Source: a virus | Length of the DNA stretch: 40,972 nucleotides | Strand: one strand, 5' to 3' | Virus record (IMG/VR): IMGVR_UViG_3300018080_000060 | Location: 1-40,972 of that record | Shown here: positions 1 to 8,099 of the stretch, piece by piece | Numbering within the stretch: the first letter of the stretch is position 1 | How the letters are laid out: each line of letters opens with the position of its first letter | Notes under the pieces: model-generated | Told to the model about the DNA's origin: nothing | The model's input: only the letters and a program-made list of their open reading frames with translations | Database searches by the model: none | Program-made: the position numbers and the translations under genes

Positions 1-123
1 CGCCTGCCACCGGTTTGGCATAGAGCTGGTTCGGGCTGCTGAACCCGGTGTTGTATGTCTGGCTCAACGCCTGGACATTGCCGGGCGTGCCAATCCCCTG
101 GCGAGCCATTGCGTTTTGATCAG
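1..123. repeat. Terminal direct repeat, left copy (circular join)
   Basis: These 123 bases are identical to 40850-40972. The overlap is most simply the redundant end of a circular assembly, or of a circularly permuted terminally redundant phage genome. A true short terminal repeat is possible but less likely, because the overlap lies inside a coding sequence that reads through it in frame. Confidence 0.95.
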
Positions 124-346
124 TGAATCGGTAATAACTTGGTTGTTGACCGCCTGACATGGCTGCATTTCCACCGCCATAAGGCTGTGTGTAATAGCTG
201 ATGGCAGGTTGTGAGTGGGGCATATAGGGATTGTGATAGGCGTAGTAAGGATTGTTTTGTAAGTCCCGAACCTCATATGCCGCACCACTTGGAGCTGCCC
301 CCTGAATAATCCTCTTGGGATTGATGTATTGTGTCGAAATTGCCAT
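1..346 (-). CDS. Internal virion protein, N-terminal part (gene spans the circular join)
   Basis: This is the N-terminal part of a 519-residue protein whose remainder is encoded at 39636-40972. The ATG at 344-346 follows a GAGGT ribosome site and opens a frame (MAISTQYINPKR...) that stays open to position 1 and, through the identical repeat, joins the frame ending at 39636. The previously obvious ATG at 107-109 is internal; using 346 adds 79 residues. The added segment is rich in Tyr, Pro, Gly, Gln and Asn, like the next 100 residues. The gene follows directly on the 363-710 gene in the late block and precedes two other large virion genes, so an ejected or internal virion role is inferred from position and composition only. 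Confidence 0.85.
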   Translation of the reverse strand, partial: MAISTQYINPKRIIQGAAPSGAAYEVRDLQNNPYYAYHNPYMPHSQPAISYYTQPYGGGNAAMSGGQQPSYYRFTDQNAMARQGIGTPGNVQALSQTYNTGFSSPNQLYAKPVAG

Positions 347-362
347 GTCTGTACCTCATTGC

Positions 363-710
363 TTATTCGTAGGTGTCAAAGACAGCAGTTATAGGGAGAA
401 TGTCAAGTTTGTCACCTACAGTGCCAATGGCATACCAGTCTTTCAGGTCGGTGACGTTACCGCCATCAAGCCTTATAAATGGAAGGCTAAAACCCTGGCC
501 AGGCTCTATGTTTAAGCCATTGCCAGCGGTAACAGTGGAATCACCAATCGTTATATTCGCTGCGTTTGTGCTTGCCGCCTTCACTTGCACCATGTCTGAT
601 TTTGCTTTTGAGAATGATGTTCCCAACTTGGTATTGTAGAGCGCCAGTAATGTAGTAGCTGACGCCAAAATATCAACAGTTGCTGCGGTTTTTGGTTTTG
701 CGTCTCCCAT
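363..710 (-). CDS. Small virion-associated protein, hypothetical
   Basis: A 115-residue protein of unknown function with AAGGAG ahead of the ATG. The sequence is rich in Ala, Thr, Asn and Asp, has no Cys, and ends in a beta-type stretch around LNIEPGQGFSLPF that resembles small capsid or tail decoration domains in general character. It lies between the fibre genes and the internal virion genes in the late block, so a structural role is likely. I do not recognise a named family. Confidence 0.75.
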   Translation of the reverse strand: MGDAKPKTAATVDILASATTLLALYNTKLGTSFSKAKSDMVQVKAASTNAANITIGDSTVTAGNGLNIEPGQGFSLPFIRLDGGNVTDLKDWYAIGTVGDKLDILPITAVFDTYE

Positions 711-720
711 GTGTTTCTCC

Positions 721-1143
721 TTAAAGTCCTAGCCCAAACACTTCCCCGATAAATGTTTCTTCACTTCCAAGCCTGTTCTTAAACGTGTATGTTCCGTCTC
801 CGTCAGCAATCATACACATCCTGCCATCTGTATCAGATGTTGCACATTTTGGCGGCGTCTGAGTATCACTGATAAGTTTCACAGTATTCGCGTCACCCTG
901 GATATGCCACATGCAAGCGCCTTGAGATGTATCCCCATCTGATACCACAGTGACTACAGCGACGCCGTTTGCGCTCCATAGTATCATGTCAACTGTTCCA
1001 TCATCTGCAACAATCTCCTTGCCGTATGACTTCATTACTCCAACGCCTTCAGTGCCGACACGGATTCCTCCTCCAGCCACCTGAATGGCGTAGCAACAGA
1101 CTATGGCAAGTAAAAACAATAGAAATGTATTTAAGTTTTTCAT
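721..1143 (-). CDS. Signal-peptide-bearing fibre-region protein
   Basis: A 140-residue protein starting at the ATG 1141-1143, one base after the stop of the upstream fibre gene; an upstream in-frame ATG at 1227 lies inside that gene and is rejected. Residues 1-25 form a signal peptide-like segment (short basic start, then LLFLLAIVCC). The double Cys does not fit a standard lipobox. The last 80 residues resemble the C-terminal domain of the 852-residue fibre next door: both have AC...HI.G..NT, spaced cysteines, then a G.Y...N.LG pattern. It may be a duplicated fibre-tip domain released as a separate, possibly exported, protein. The function is unknown. Confidence 0.75.
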   Translation of the reverse strand: MKNLNTFLLFLLAIVCCYAIQVAGGGIRVGTEGVGVMKSYGKEIVADDGTVDMILWSANGVAVVTVVSDGDTSQGACMWHIQGDANTVKLISDTQTPPKCATSDTDGRMCMIADGDGTYTFKNRLGSEETFIGEVFGLGL

Positions 1144-1144
1144 G

Positions 1145-3703
1145 TCAATTCCCCAGGATCTCAATTGAGAATGTAACAGTGGCACCGAGATTGTTTTCCA
1201 TCTCATACTTGCCAATGTCTCCGTCATAATAAAGATTGAATGATGATGCCGTAGTTGAAGTCACTGAACAACTATCTGCGGAATCATATATTTCAACAGA
1301 AGTGTTTCCAGTCCCCCGGATATGGAACGAACAACATGCGGGCTGTCCATTTGAATTGGCAACGATATCAACTCGCGCTATTTGGTTGGTAAGCCAGTCA
1401 CCAAGCGCCTTCACGTCAGTTGCGGCCCCAGAGTCGGTAAGTTGTTGAATAAAAAACCGCTTCGCAACAACCGTGTTTGCGTGGATCTCCATACCGTCAG
1501 TGCTGTTGTTGTATTTGATAATACCGGCATCGTCGTCGTCGGTATCACCAAGAAGAACGCTTGCTGTATTCGATGTGCCTGACACTACTGATACATTTGC
1601 GTCACCTGATGAATTTTCAATGTCAAGCAACCTATTTGGCTCAGTTGTCCCAATACCAGCCTTGCCGGATGAGTCGAGAACTATATTGCCGCCAACTGTA
1701 ATATTTCCGGTTGCGTCAAGTGTCGCAGTATTTACATTGGTTGTCGTTACCGTTGCAAACCCGGATATCACTTCTGTTCCAGACAACCCTGATACGTTGC
1801 CGCCAACGTTCACATTGCCGGTAAGAGCAGTCGTTCCAGTTAATGTTTTGTCTCCATTAATCGTAGCAGTTTCTTCAGACATCACAAAATTAGATGCGCC
1901 TGATTGTGACGGTATTGTTAATGTCGCTGTTGATCCACCTGTGCCATATATCAACCGAGCCCAATTACCTCCTCCTTGAGCCTGTATCTCAAAAAGAGCG
2001 CCGTCTTGAATGTCAAGAGCAGCAACACCACCTGCTTCGTCAAGTGTATATGTTCCTGATAATGTTTGTGTACCTTCTGATATAATCACATTTCCAGATG
2101 TGCCTGTCCCTGTTGGCAATGTCCATGTATATGATCCACCGGCAGAACTTGATTTAAGCAATAATGTGCCGCCACCTGGATTGTAAAACTCAACACCGCT
2201 TGTCGTAGAAACAGTAACCTTTTCAGCAAAAGTTGTGTATCCAGTAAACTCCTGGCTTGCATTCAATAACGCAACATTGGCTGAAAGCGCACCGTCTGGA
2301 ATACCAGTGAAATTCGTACCATCAAGTACCGGGCTTGATCCACTGCTCGTATCCTGGTCAATGGTAGCGTTGCCTTCAATGGCCAGTGATCTATCTCCAT
2401 CATTGACAGTAATGTTCAGAGTTTTGTCTCCGGTCAAATCCTCATTAAGTGTGACGGTAAGCTCATGGTCTTTACCAGTGTCAACCAGATCAACGCTCGT
2501 GGTTACAACTGTATCAACACCGGATATCACGCTTGTGCCGGCAGTTCCTGTTATGTTGCCCACTATGATCTGATTACCGCTAACCGCTAAAGCTGACGTG
2601 TTAACCGTAGTGGTTGTCACAGTCGCAAAGTTCGAGATGGTCTCGGTCCCAGCAGTACCAGATATGTCGCCAGATACAGTGGTGTTGCCATCAACATCAA
2701 CGTTCCCAGAGGCATTCAAAGCCCCGGTGTTTACAGTGGTGGTGGTCACTGTAGCAAAGTTACTTATCGTTTCAGTGCCTGCCGTACCAGATATGTTCCC
2801 GGACACAGTTGTGTTACCGTCTATGTCAACATTCCCGGTTGCGTTTAACGCTTCGGTGTTTACGGTGGTAGTGGTTACCGTGGCAAAGTTGGATATTGTC
2901 TCTGTTCCTGCCGTACCGGAAATGTTTCCTGACACAGCGGTGTTGCCATCTATATCCACATTACCAGTTGCGTTTAATGCTCCAGTATTTACAGTGGTAG
3001 TAGTTACTGTGGCAAAATTGCTTATCGTCTCTGTTCCCGCCGTACCGGAAATATTACCGGACACAGATATTCCACCGTCTTTAAGTAGCACACTGTCAAC
3101 GGTAACCCCAGTTCCAGCGGTTTGCTCTGCAATTGAGTTTGTTTTGGGTGCAACATTAAAAGTCTTTACTCCATAAATAATTTGCGCTCCAACATCCATT
3201 ATGAAATCAGCATCACTTGATACATTGGGCAAAAAGAAGTTTTTATCTGCTGTTATATCGTGACCCTTTATCCCAAATGTATTACTATTGTCAGAATCAA
3301 ATATTCTTAAATATGTGTCCTCAAATGTTATTGTCGTATGTACAGTTTGTGCTGCTCCAGTTGTCATTAAAAACGACGCGTTTGCTCCAGCATCAGGGAC
3401 GGTGTATACCAAGTCAGTGGCTGGGTTGGCAGCGTTAATGGTTATGTCGCCGTTTATCGTGTGATTGAATATCAGGCCGTTGGTTCCTGGCACCGTGACT
3501 GGTGTTGAGTAGGTAGTGATGGGCGACAATAGGCTTGAATCAATTTTTCCATCGGATGCTTTAATCAAGACTGGAAGACTGGTACCTGCACCTGGTGACA
3601 CTGATTGAAACGTCGAGCGGGGATAAGAAGAAGCGGGGGTGAGTTGTGCATCAACCGCCGCCGTTAAAGTAAGCGCGATTACTAAAAACAAAAAAGTTCT
3701 CAT
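1145..3703 (-). CDS. Large repetitive tail fibre protein with signal peptide
   Basis: An 852-residue fibre-like protein with AAGGAG before the ATG. Residues 1-19 form a textbook signal peptide (MRTFLFLVIALTLTAAVDA, cleavage before Gln20), which is unusual for a tail fibre. Residues 215-383 hold four near-identical 43-residue beta-rich repeats (core SGNISGTAGTETISNF), with degenerate copies later. A KAGIGTTEP motif followed by LDI, near residue 690, is typical of the shaft-to-tip region of phage and bacterial fibres. The C-terminal 80 residues are Cys-containing and shared with the 721-1143 protein. The likely role is host-surface binding as a trimeric fibre. The alternative is an exported surface protein carried by the phage. 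Confidence 0.85.
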   Translation of the reverse strand: MRTFLFLVIALTLTAAVDAQLTPASSYPRSTFQSVSPGAGTSLPVLIKASDGKIDSSLLSPITTYSTPVTVPGTNGLIFNHTINGDITINAANPATDLVYTVPDAGANASFLMTTGAAQTVHTTITFEDTYLRIFDSDNSNTFGIKGHDITADKNFFLPNVSSDADFIMDVGAQIIYGVKTFNVAPKTNSIAEQTAGTGVTVDSVLLKDGGISVSGNISGTAGTETISNFATVTTTTVNTGALNATGNVDIDGNTAVSGNISGTAGTETISNFATVTTTTVNTEALNATGNVDIDGNTTVSGNISGTAGTETISNFATVTTTTVNTGALNASGNVDVDGNTTVSGDISGTAGTETISNFATVTTTTVNTSALAVSGNQIIVGNITGTAGTSVISGVDTVVTTSVDLVDTGKDHELTVTLNEDLTGDKTLNITVNDGDRSLAIEGNATIDQDTSSGSSPVLDGTNFTGIPDGALSANVALLNASQEFTGYTTFAEKVTVSTTSGVEFYNPGGGTLLLKSSSAGGSYTWTLPTGTGTSGNVIISEGTQTLSGTYTLDEAGGVAALDIQDGALFEIQAQGGGNWARLIYGTGGSTATLTIPSQSGASNFVMSEETATINGDKTLTGTTALTGNVNVGGNVSGLSGTEVISGFATVTTTNVNTATLDATGNITVGGNIVLDSSGKAGIGTTEPNRLLDIENSSGDANVSVVSGTSNTASVLLGDTDDDDAGIIKYNNSTDGMEIHANTVVAKRFFIQQLTDSGAATDVKALGDWLTNQIARVDIVANSNGQPACCSFHIRGTGNTSVEIYDSADSCSVTSTTASSFNLYYDGDIGKYEMENNLGATVTFSIEILGN
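2555..3061 (-). repeat. Four tandem 129-bp coding repeats in the fibre gene
   Basis: The units encode 43 residues each at residues 215-257, 258-300, 301-343 and 344 to about 383. Protein identity is much higher than DNA identity: many third positions differ, so the repeat is old and kept by selection or exchange. The last unit decays at its C-terminal end. Confidence 0.85.
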
Positions 3704-3715
3704 GTCCGATTCTCC

Positions 3716-4687
3716 TTATAACGAAACGTCGTCGTCATACTCAGTTATGTTGGCTCTTAGGCTCACGTCTGTATTGGATGTGATGTAGTGGAAGTTGATG
3801 CCTGCCTCACCAGGATCAATTGGCAGTATCTTGGATACAGTCTCTCTGAAGTAGACATTTCCGCCAGCATCAGTTGCGCTCTCGATCTGAAGGAATCTAT
3901 TAGTGGCGCTCGCCGTCTGGCCATGGAGCGCGATGTTTACGGACCCGCTCTTGCTGACGCCGGTTGCATAACATGCAAGCTCTACAGTAAACGCCTTTGC
4001 GGTGGCTGGAACGATACCGCTGCAATCTACGGTAGTATCAACTGCGCCTGTTGCGTCGTTGACCTCGAAAGGTGAGGCAAAGTGGTTGACTCCGGTAAAT
4101 GTGGTTCGCCTGACAAATCCTATCGCCTGCTGGATGAACTTGTATCTGTTTGCTGATCCGTCTGTCCTGATGCTGCCTAGCCTTCTGGCCTTGTCATAGC
4201 CCGGAGAACCACCCAGCGTAGTATTCAGATTGGATGCAACTGTTGCCGCGACAGTCGATGTGCTCAACACAAAAGTTACTGAAGTGTTGGCGATCACCCG
4301 TCCGACAGCTGCTCTAGATTTGCCGACTGCCCAGACATGATAAAACGTGTCATTTGCGGCTGCGCCAGTATCAAGACCTAGTTCGCCAGCGCCACTAAAA
4401 TCAATGGTACCAGCAGTATTCTCCAGTATGTAGTTTCCGGTGGAGTCCCACGCTACACCAAGTGCGACCTCTATCTCCTGGCCGTTGGCATTATATGAAA
4501 CCTCATAACCCTTGATAGAATCATTGATGTTGTCCAAAGCTGTTATCGCGTTGCTGGCCGCGTTAAGATCTGTCTGGACGTTGGTGAAGTTAGTGTTTAT
4601 TTTTGCGATCTTCGCGTTCCATGAAGGATAGTCGTTCGCAACATCGTCATCTACCCAGTCGTTAATTGTTTGCGGTGTAAACGCCAT
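3716..4687 (-). CDS. Tail fibre / tail-spike anchor protein, putative
   Basis: A 323-residue protein with no Cys-rich or enzymatic motif. Residues 1-55 look alpha-helical (NDWVDDDVANDYPSWNAKI... then NTNFTNVQTDLNAAS), which suits an N-terminal attachment or trimerising helix. The rest is Ser/Thr/Asn/Gly-rich beta sequence. The ATG overlaps the TAA of the upstream 101-residue gene by one base, and the fibre gene follows 12 bases downstream. A structural, tail-attached fibre role is inferred from position and composition. Confidence 0.7.
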   Translation of the reverse strand: MAFTPQTINDWVDDDVANDYPSWNAKIAKINTNFTNVQTDLNAASNAITALDNINDSIKGYEVSYNANGQEIEVALGVAWDSTGNYILENTAGTIDFSGAGELGLDTGAAANDTFYHVWAVGKSRAAVGRVIANTSVTFVLSTSTVAATVASNLNTTLGGSPGYDKARRLGSIRTDGSANRYKFIQQAIGFVRRTTFTGVNHFASPFEVNDATGAVDTTVDCSGIVPATAKAFTVELACYATGVSKSGSVNIALHGQTASATNRFLQIESATDAGGNVYFRETVSKILPIDPGEAGINFHYITSNTDVSLRANITEYDDDVSL

Positions 4688-4992
4688 TATGCCACCATCA
4701 CTAATATTTTCGTGTTTGCTGTACTACACTTAAAGTAAATCTTGCTTGTCGTCCATGCTGTGCCGCTGTCGTACACTACGCCGCCCTTGTTGATATACAG
4801 CGTGATAAACATCTTTGGCACATAATCATAAGGCCAGTCGAAATCAAACTCTGTGTCTGCAACGCCTGTGTCTGCCTTGTAAAAGGAAACCCAATTTGTT
4901 GGCGCTGGCAGCTGCTTTTCATGCAGGTCGGCTATCGTGCTAACCGTCAGGTTCTGCGGGTATGCCTTTATGGTGCTGCGGCCTTCCATCAT
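4687..4992 (-). CDS. Small tail protein, hypothetical
   Basis: A 101-residue protein. The ATG at 4990-4992 overlaps the TGA of the upstream tail-hub gene (ATGA), which fits the spacing of this operon better than the longer frame beginning at 5013. The middle has beta-type sequence (NWVSFYKADTGV, then FDFDWPYDYVPKMFITLYI). It sits between the tail hub and fibre genes, so it may be an adaptor or fibre-associated protein. I do not recognise the family. Confidence 0.7.
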   Translation of the reverse strand: MMEGRSTIKAYPQNLTVSTIADLHEKQLPAPTNWVSFYKADTGVADTEFDFDWPYDYVPKMFITLYINKGGVVYDSGTAWTTSKIYFKCSTANTKILVMVA

Positions 4993-6560
4993 CTGCCCGC
5001 CTGATCGTTCCATCTCTGGGTAGCATAATAAATCAACTGAACCTCTAGTATTTCAAATGTCTCGTTCAATCCTTCCTGTTCCAGCGTTATTGTGAAGTCG
5101 CGTCCAACGATATCAAGCTCTTCTGACACGCGCCTGGTCCCTGCTTTTCTGAAGTAAAACGGGGTTGCTGGTGGATTCCCAAAGTATGCGGCACCCGGAA
5201 GTGTCGGGTTATTCGTATAATCATGGAAGATCATTGTGTTGGGGGTCGCCATATTGAAGCTGAACTCTTTCGAGTTCTTGGAAGGGTCGAAGCCGTCTTT
5301 ATCTGACCACTCGATTTTGACATTCATATCGTAATCGCCTTTCTCTTGAAATTTGAATACGATCTGTGTCACATGCTTGTCACCGTCTATATCGCCCAAC
5401 AAGCGAGGGATCACATACTTCCCTTTTATCGCTGTTGTCAGGTCGGCTTTGGCCTCGTATGTGAGTTTTGTAAGGTTGCCGTCGTTTGTCCCTATGTAGA
5501 TCGTCTGTTTCTCGTCTGGGGCTCTCTTAACATATCCAGACGTTGGTACCGGTCCCTCAAACTCGTCGAGTGTGATAGCTCCGGTCGCCACGTCCAAGTT
5601 GATGCAACGAGTTGTTTCTGTCTGGTTAATGCCAGGAACGAACAGCTTATAGAGCTGGTGCTGATGATCATAGATAGCATGTGATTTGCTCAGATCTTCC
5701 GCCAGGTTGTTTGTCCAGAATCGCCCTATCTCGTCGGTCATCTTTTGGGGCTCGTCCATGCCTGGCCGCCACCACCAGATTCCTCTGAGGTCTGCCCACA
5801 TTATCCCGGTCCTGATCTTCTGGATAGTTGCCGCCGAAACGCACCCGTTATCGCTCCACTGCAGACCCTTGATAAAACTTGTTGGGCCGATGTTCTGACC
5901 GTTCCATTCCAGGAACCAGGTCGAAAGCTCTTTCATTACCAGGAGCCTGCCGCGTACCCTGTCGCCTACTGCTACCAGACCGACGCATACATCGCCGGCT
6001 GGCGAGTCAAAAGGGAACTGGTTCACTGCTGGCCATGCGGTTACCCTGTCACGAAGCTCGCTGAACTTAACCAATAGCGGGCTCGCAGCGTCAATGGCAA
6101 ACATCCAATCAACATATAGTTCTATGTGTTTCGCAACAACCGATGTGGCACCCCAGTTCCCCATCGCAGAGCCGTCATACTCCTGTATCCTGGTTGTGCC
6201 GTCGCAAAGATATCCGTAATTGAGCCAGTTGACCCAGTATGTCGGCTTATTGGTTGTCAGTCCTGACCCCACAAATACGCTTGTGCCGCTGCTGTCGCGA
6301 TACAGGTTATTGTTGGAGGTCATCATCAACTGCCTGGTACCGTCAGTCTTCACGTATTCGTGGATACCGTATATCTGATTGTTGGTAACGTTATCGATAT
6401 ACGATTGGAGGCCCTGCCGCTGTCCCCAGACATTAACGTAATCTAGCCTGGAGTTAAGAATCTCTTCGGCATATTCCAGCGGCTGCGACACAGGCGAATA
6501 CTTGTCGCTCATCCCGGCATACATTGGCACCTGAAGTATCTGCTGCTGCTTACGATTCAT
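4989..6560 (-). CDS. Tail hub / nozzle-like protein
   Basis: A 523-residue protein that begins MNRKQQQILQVPMYAGMSDKYS and runs as regularly spaced beta strands, with repeated short motifs such as YLCDGTTRIQEYDG and LMMTSNNNLYRDSSG. This pattern resembles the beta-propeller hub or tail-needle-collar proteins found just after the neck adaptor in podoviruses (compare P22 gp10). The ATG overlaps the stop of the neck protein at 6560. The role is inferred from repeat pattern and gene order; a homology search would settle it. Confidence 0.7.
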   Translation of the reverse strand: MNRKQQQILQVPMYAGMSDKYSPVSQPLEYAEEILNSRLDYVNVWGQRQGLQSYIDNVTNNQIYGIHEYVKTDGTRQLMMTSNNNLYRDSSGTSVFVGSGLTTNKPTYWVNWLNYGYLCDGTTRIQEYDGSAMGNWGATSVVAKHIELYVDWMFAIDAASPLLVKFSELRDRVTAWPAVNQFPFDSPAGDVCVGLVAVGDRVRGRLLVMKELSTWFLEWNGQNIGPTSFIKGLQWSDNGCVSAATIQKIRTGIMWADLRGIWWWRPGMDEPQKMTDEIGRFWTNNLAEDLSKSHAIYDHQHQLYKLFVPGINQTETTRCINLDVATGAITLDEFEGPVPTSGYVKRAPDEKQTIYIGTNDGNLTKLTYEAKADLTTAIKGKYVIPRLLGDIDGDKHVTQIVFKFQEKGDYDMNVKIEWSDKDGFDPSKNSKEFSFNMATPNTMIFHDYTNNPTLPGAAYFGNPPATPFYFRKAGTRRVSEELDIVGRDFTITLEQEGLNETFEILEVQLIYYATQRWNDQAGR

Positions 6561-7453
6561 CAGGTTATCGTCCCTGGCCAGGTGCGCGGATATTCTTCGC
6601 CATAGTAGTCGTCTAACCGGCCAGAATACGGAGAGCGCCTGGTAATGACGGTACCTGCTGGCGGTTTGTTGTTTGATTTTAATTTTTCGATCATCCGATC
6701 GTATTCTTTCTGTAGCTTTGATTTTTCAAACGTAGTTTCATACGTGTCGGCCAGGAATATCATGGCACCAGTGATAATAGCGTTATGGAAATCATCGTCC
6801 ATGAGCGCCCGATCATCATTGTTCACTAGTGGCGGGTGATTCCTGAAATATGTGAGCATCAGTGTCCTGGCGTCTTCTGGCGCAGGATATATCCGAACAA
6901 GGCCCTTAGTGTCGGTGTTAAATGCCCACGGGTCGCCGCTGTTGAATGATGTGAAGTAAGCGCGGTCCATATCGATATCTTCCATGTATGGAAGTGGCTC
7001 GTATGTTCCGTTCGGGTCTCTAATATAGTTGCCGCGCTTCATGTCTGTGGGGGCGATGTATGCGTCCTGGAACAACTGGTATCCTTGCCCTGCCGCTGTC
7101 GCCAGACCATACGGGTATTTCAATTCTATTTCCGAATTGCTGACGCGCTTCCTGACCTCATAGAAGGAGCTGTCGCCGGATATTTTCAGCTTTGTGCCAA
7201 GGTTCCCGGCGGTTGACGGCCATGTGCCTGTCGCTAAAACTACACTTCTGCTGGCCTGGGTTAGTGTGATCGTGCCGGTGCTGTAGATCCCTACAGTGGT
7301 AATAGGGTAGTCTTTGATCTGAAGCCATTCCCAGCTAGTGTCTTCGGACGCTATCTCCCTTATCGCCCAATTGATAGCAGCCTTCTGGGCAGCGTCATCA
7401 GTGTTTCGGCTTACTTTCAGCTTCAGCGTCCTCAATAGTTCCGCGAAATTCAT
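6560..7453 (-). CDS. Neck / tail adaptor protein
   Basis: A 297-residue protein. The ATG at 7451-7453 has AAGGA seven bases upstream, so it is preferred over the GTG two codons earlier, which would be only one base from that site. The N-terminal helices (FAELLRTLKLKVSR, AAINWAIREIASED) are followed by TSWEWLQIKDYPI, beta strands, and a C-terminal helix pair around YDRMIEKLKSNNK. This layout is common in head-to-tail adaptors of podoviruses, and the position between capsid and tail hub fits. Assignment by pattern and order. Confidence 0.7.
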   Translation of the reverse strand: MNFAELLRTLKLKVSRNTDDAAQKAAINWAIREIASEDTSWEWLQIKDYPITTVGIYSTGTITLTQASRSVVLATGTWPSTAGNLGTKLKISGDSSFYEVRKRVSNSEIELKYPYGLATAAGQGYQLFQDAYIAPTDMKRGNYIRDPNGTYEPLPYMEDIDMDRAYFTSFNSGDPWAFNTDTKGLVRIYPAPEDARTLMLTYFRNHPPLVNNDDRALMDDDFHNAIITGAMIFLADTYETTFEKSKLQKEYDRMIEKLKSNNKPPAGTVITRRSPYSGRLDDYYGEEYPRTWPGTIT

Positions 7454-7520
7454 CGGCACGTCCTTGGCGGTTGTAGCCAGGCCCTACCAGGAAGATAGAG
7501 CCCGGCACACAACCTAAGTA

Positions 7521-8081
7521 TTAAGGAGAAGCGGGACAATCGAGGATGACTGCCACATCCTGATCTGCTACAGCTTCTGATTCTGTAGAAGTCCCGATAA
7601 TTCCATGGATAGATACAAGGGTAGCGTTAACGTTGGTCTGGTTAACGGTGGCCGTCACGTCCAGGTTAACGCCGCCGATCTTACCGGTGTCGGCATCGTC
7701 GTCAAGTACAATTCCTTCACCAGCTACGATGGCACGTGCGCCGTTCCCTGATACCAGGGTACACAAGCCCTTCGTCTGAATCCAGAAGTAATAGTTGATG
7801 GTGATGGACACGGTAGGCATACACTTACCAGCCACATACCGATTTGCCAAAGTATTGTCAGTAGTAACCGTAAATGCAGACCGGTCACTCCAGACTACCA
7901 GGCACTTGTCAACATTAAGTACGGCAGTACCGGTATCAGTGATAGCGGCAGCTGCTTTGACGTACATGTACTCCTTGCCGTCAGTAGTACGAATGGTGGT
8001 ACCAAGATCGTGGAGCTGGGTAGCTCCAACATCAGTGATGGCACCCCTGATTTTTATCGTATCGATAAGCTGCAAAGTCAT
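7521..8081 (-). CDS. Capsid-associated (decoration-type) protein, putative
   Basis: A 186-residue protein with a very strong ribosome site (AGGAGGTGA), as expected for an abundant virion protein. The sequence is beta-rich, with an N-terminal IKIRGAITDVGATQLHDLG and a Val/Thr-rich C-terminus, and has little charge. It lies directly downstream of the major capsid gene. A head decoration or minor capsid role is inferred; a tail-tube-like protein is the alternative. Confidence 0.65.
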   Translation of the reverse strand: MTLQLIDTIKIRGAITDVGATQLHDLGTTIRTTDGKEYMYVKAAAAITDTGTAVLNVDKCLVVWSDRSAFTVTTDNTLANRYVAGKCMPTVSITINYYFWIQTKGLCTLVSGNGARAIVAGEGIVLDDDADTGKIGGVNLDVTATVNQTNVNATLVSIHGIIGTSTESEAVADQDVAVILDCPASP

Positions 8082-8099
8082 TTTGTCATCACCTCCTTT

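Noticed and set aside
64-288. 74-residue leftward frame at the left end
   Set aside because: It overlaps, in another frame, the in-frame N-terminal extension of the virion gene that crosses the join, which has the better ribosome site and matching composition.
2235-3176. Long rightward frames opposite the fibre gene
   Set aside because: They are mirror frames of the Val/Thr-rich fibre repeats and have no ribosome site or independent support.
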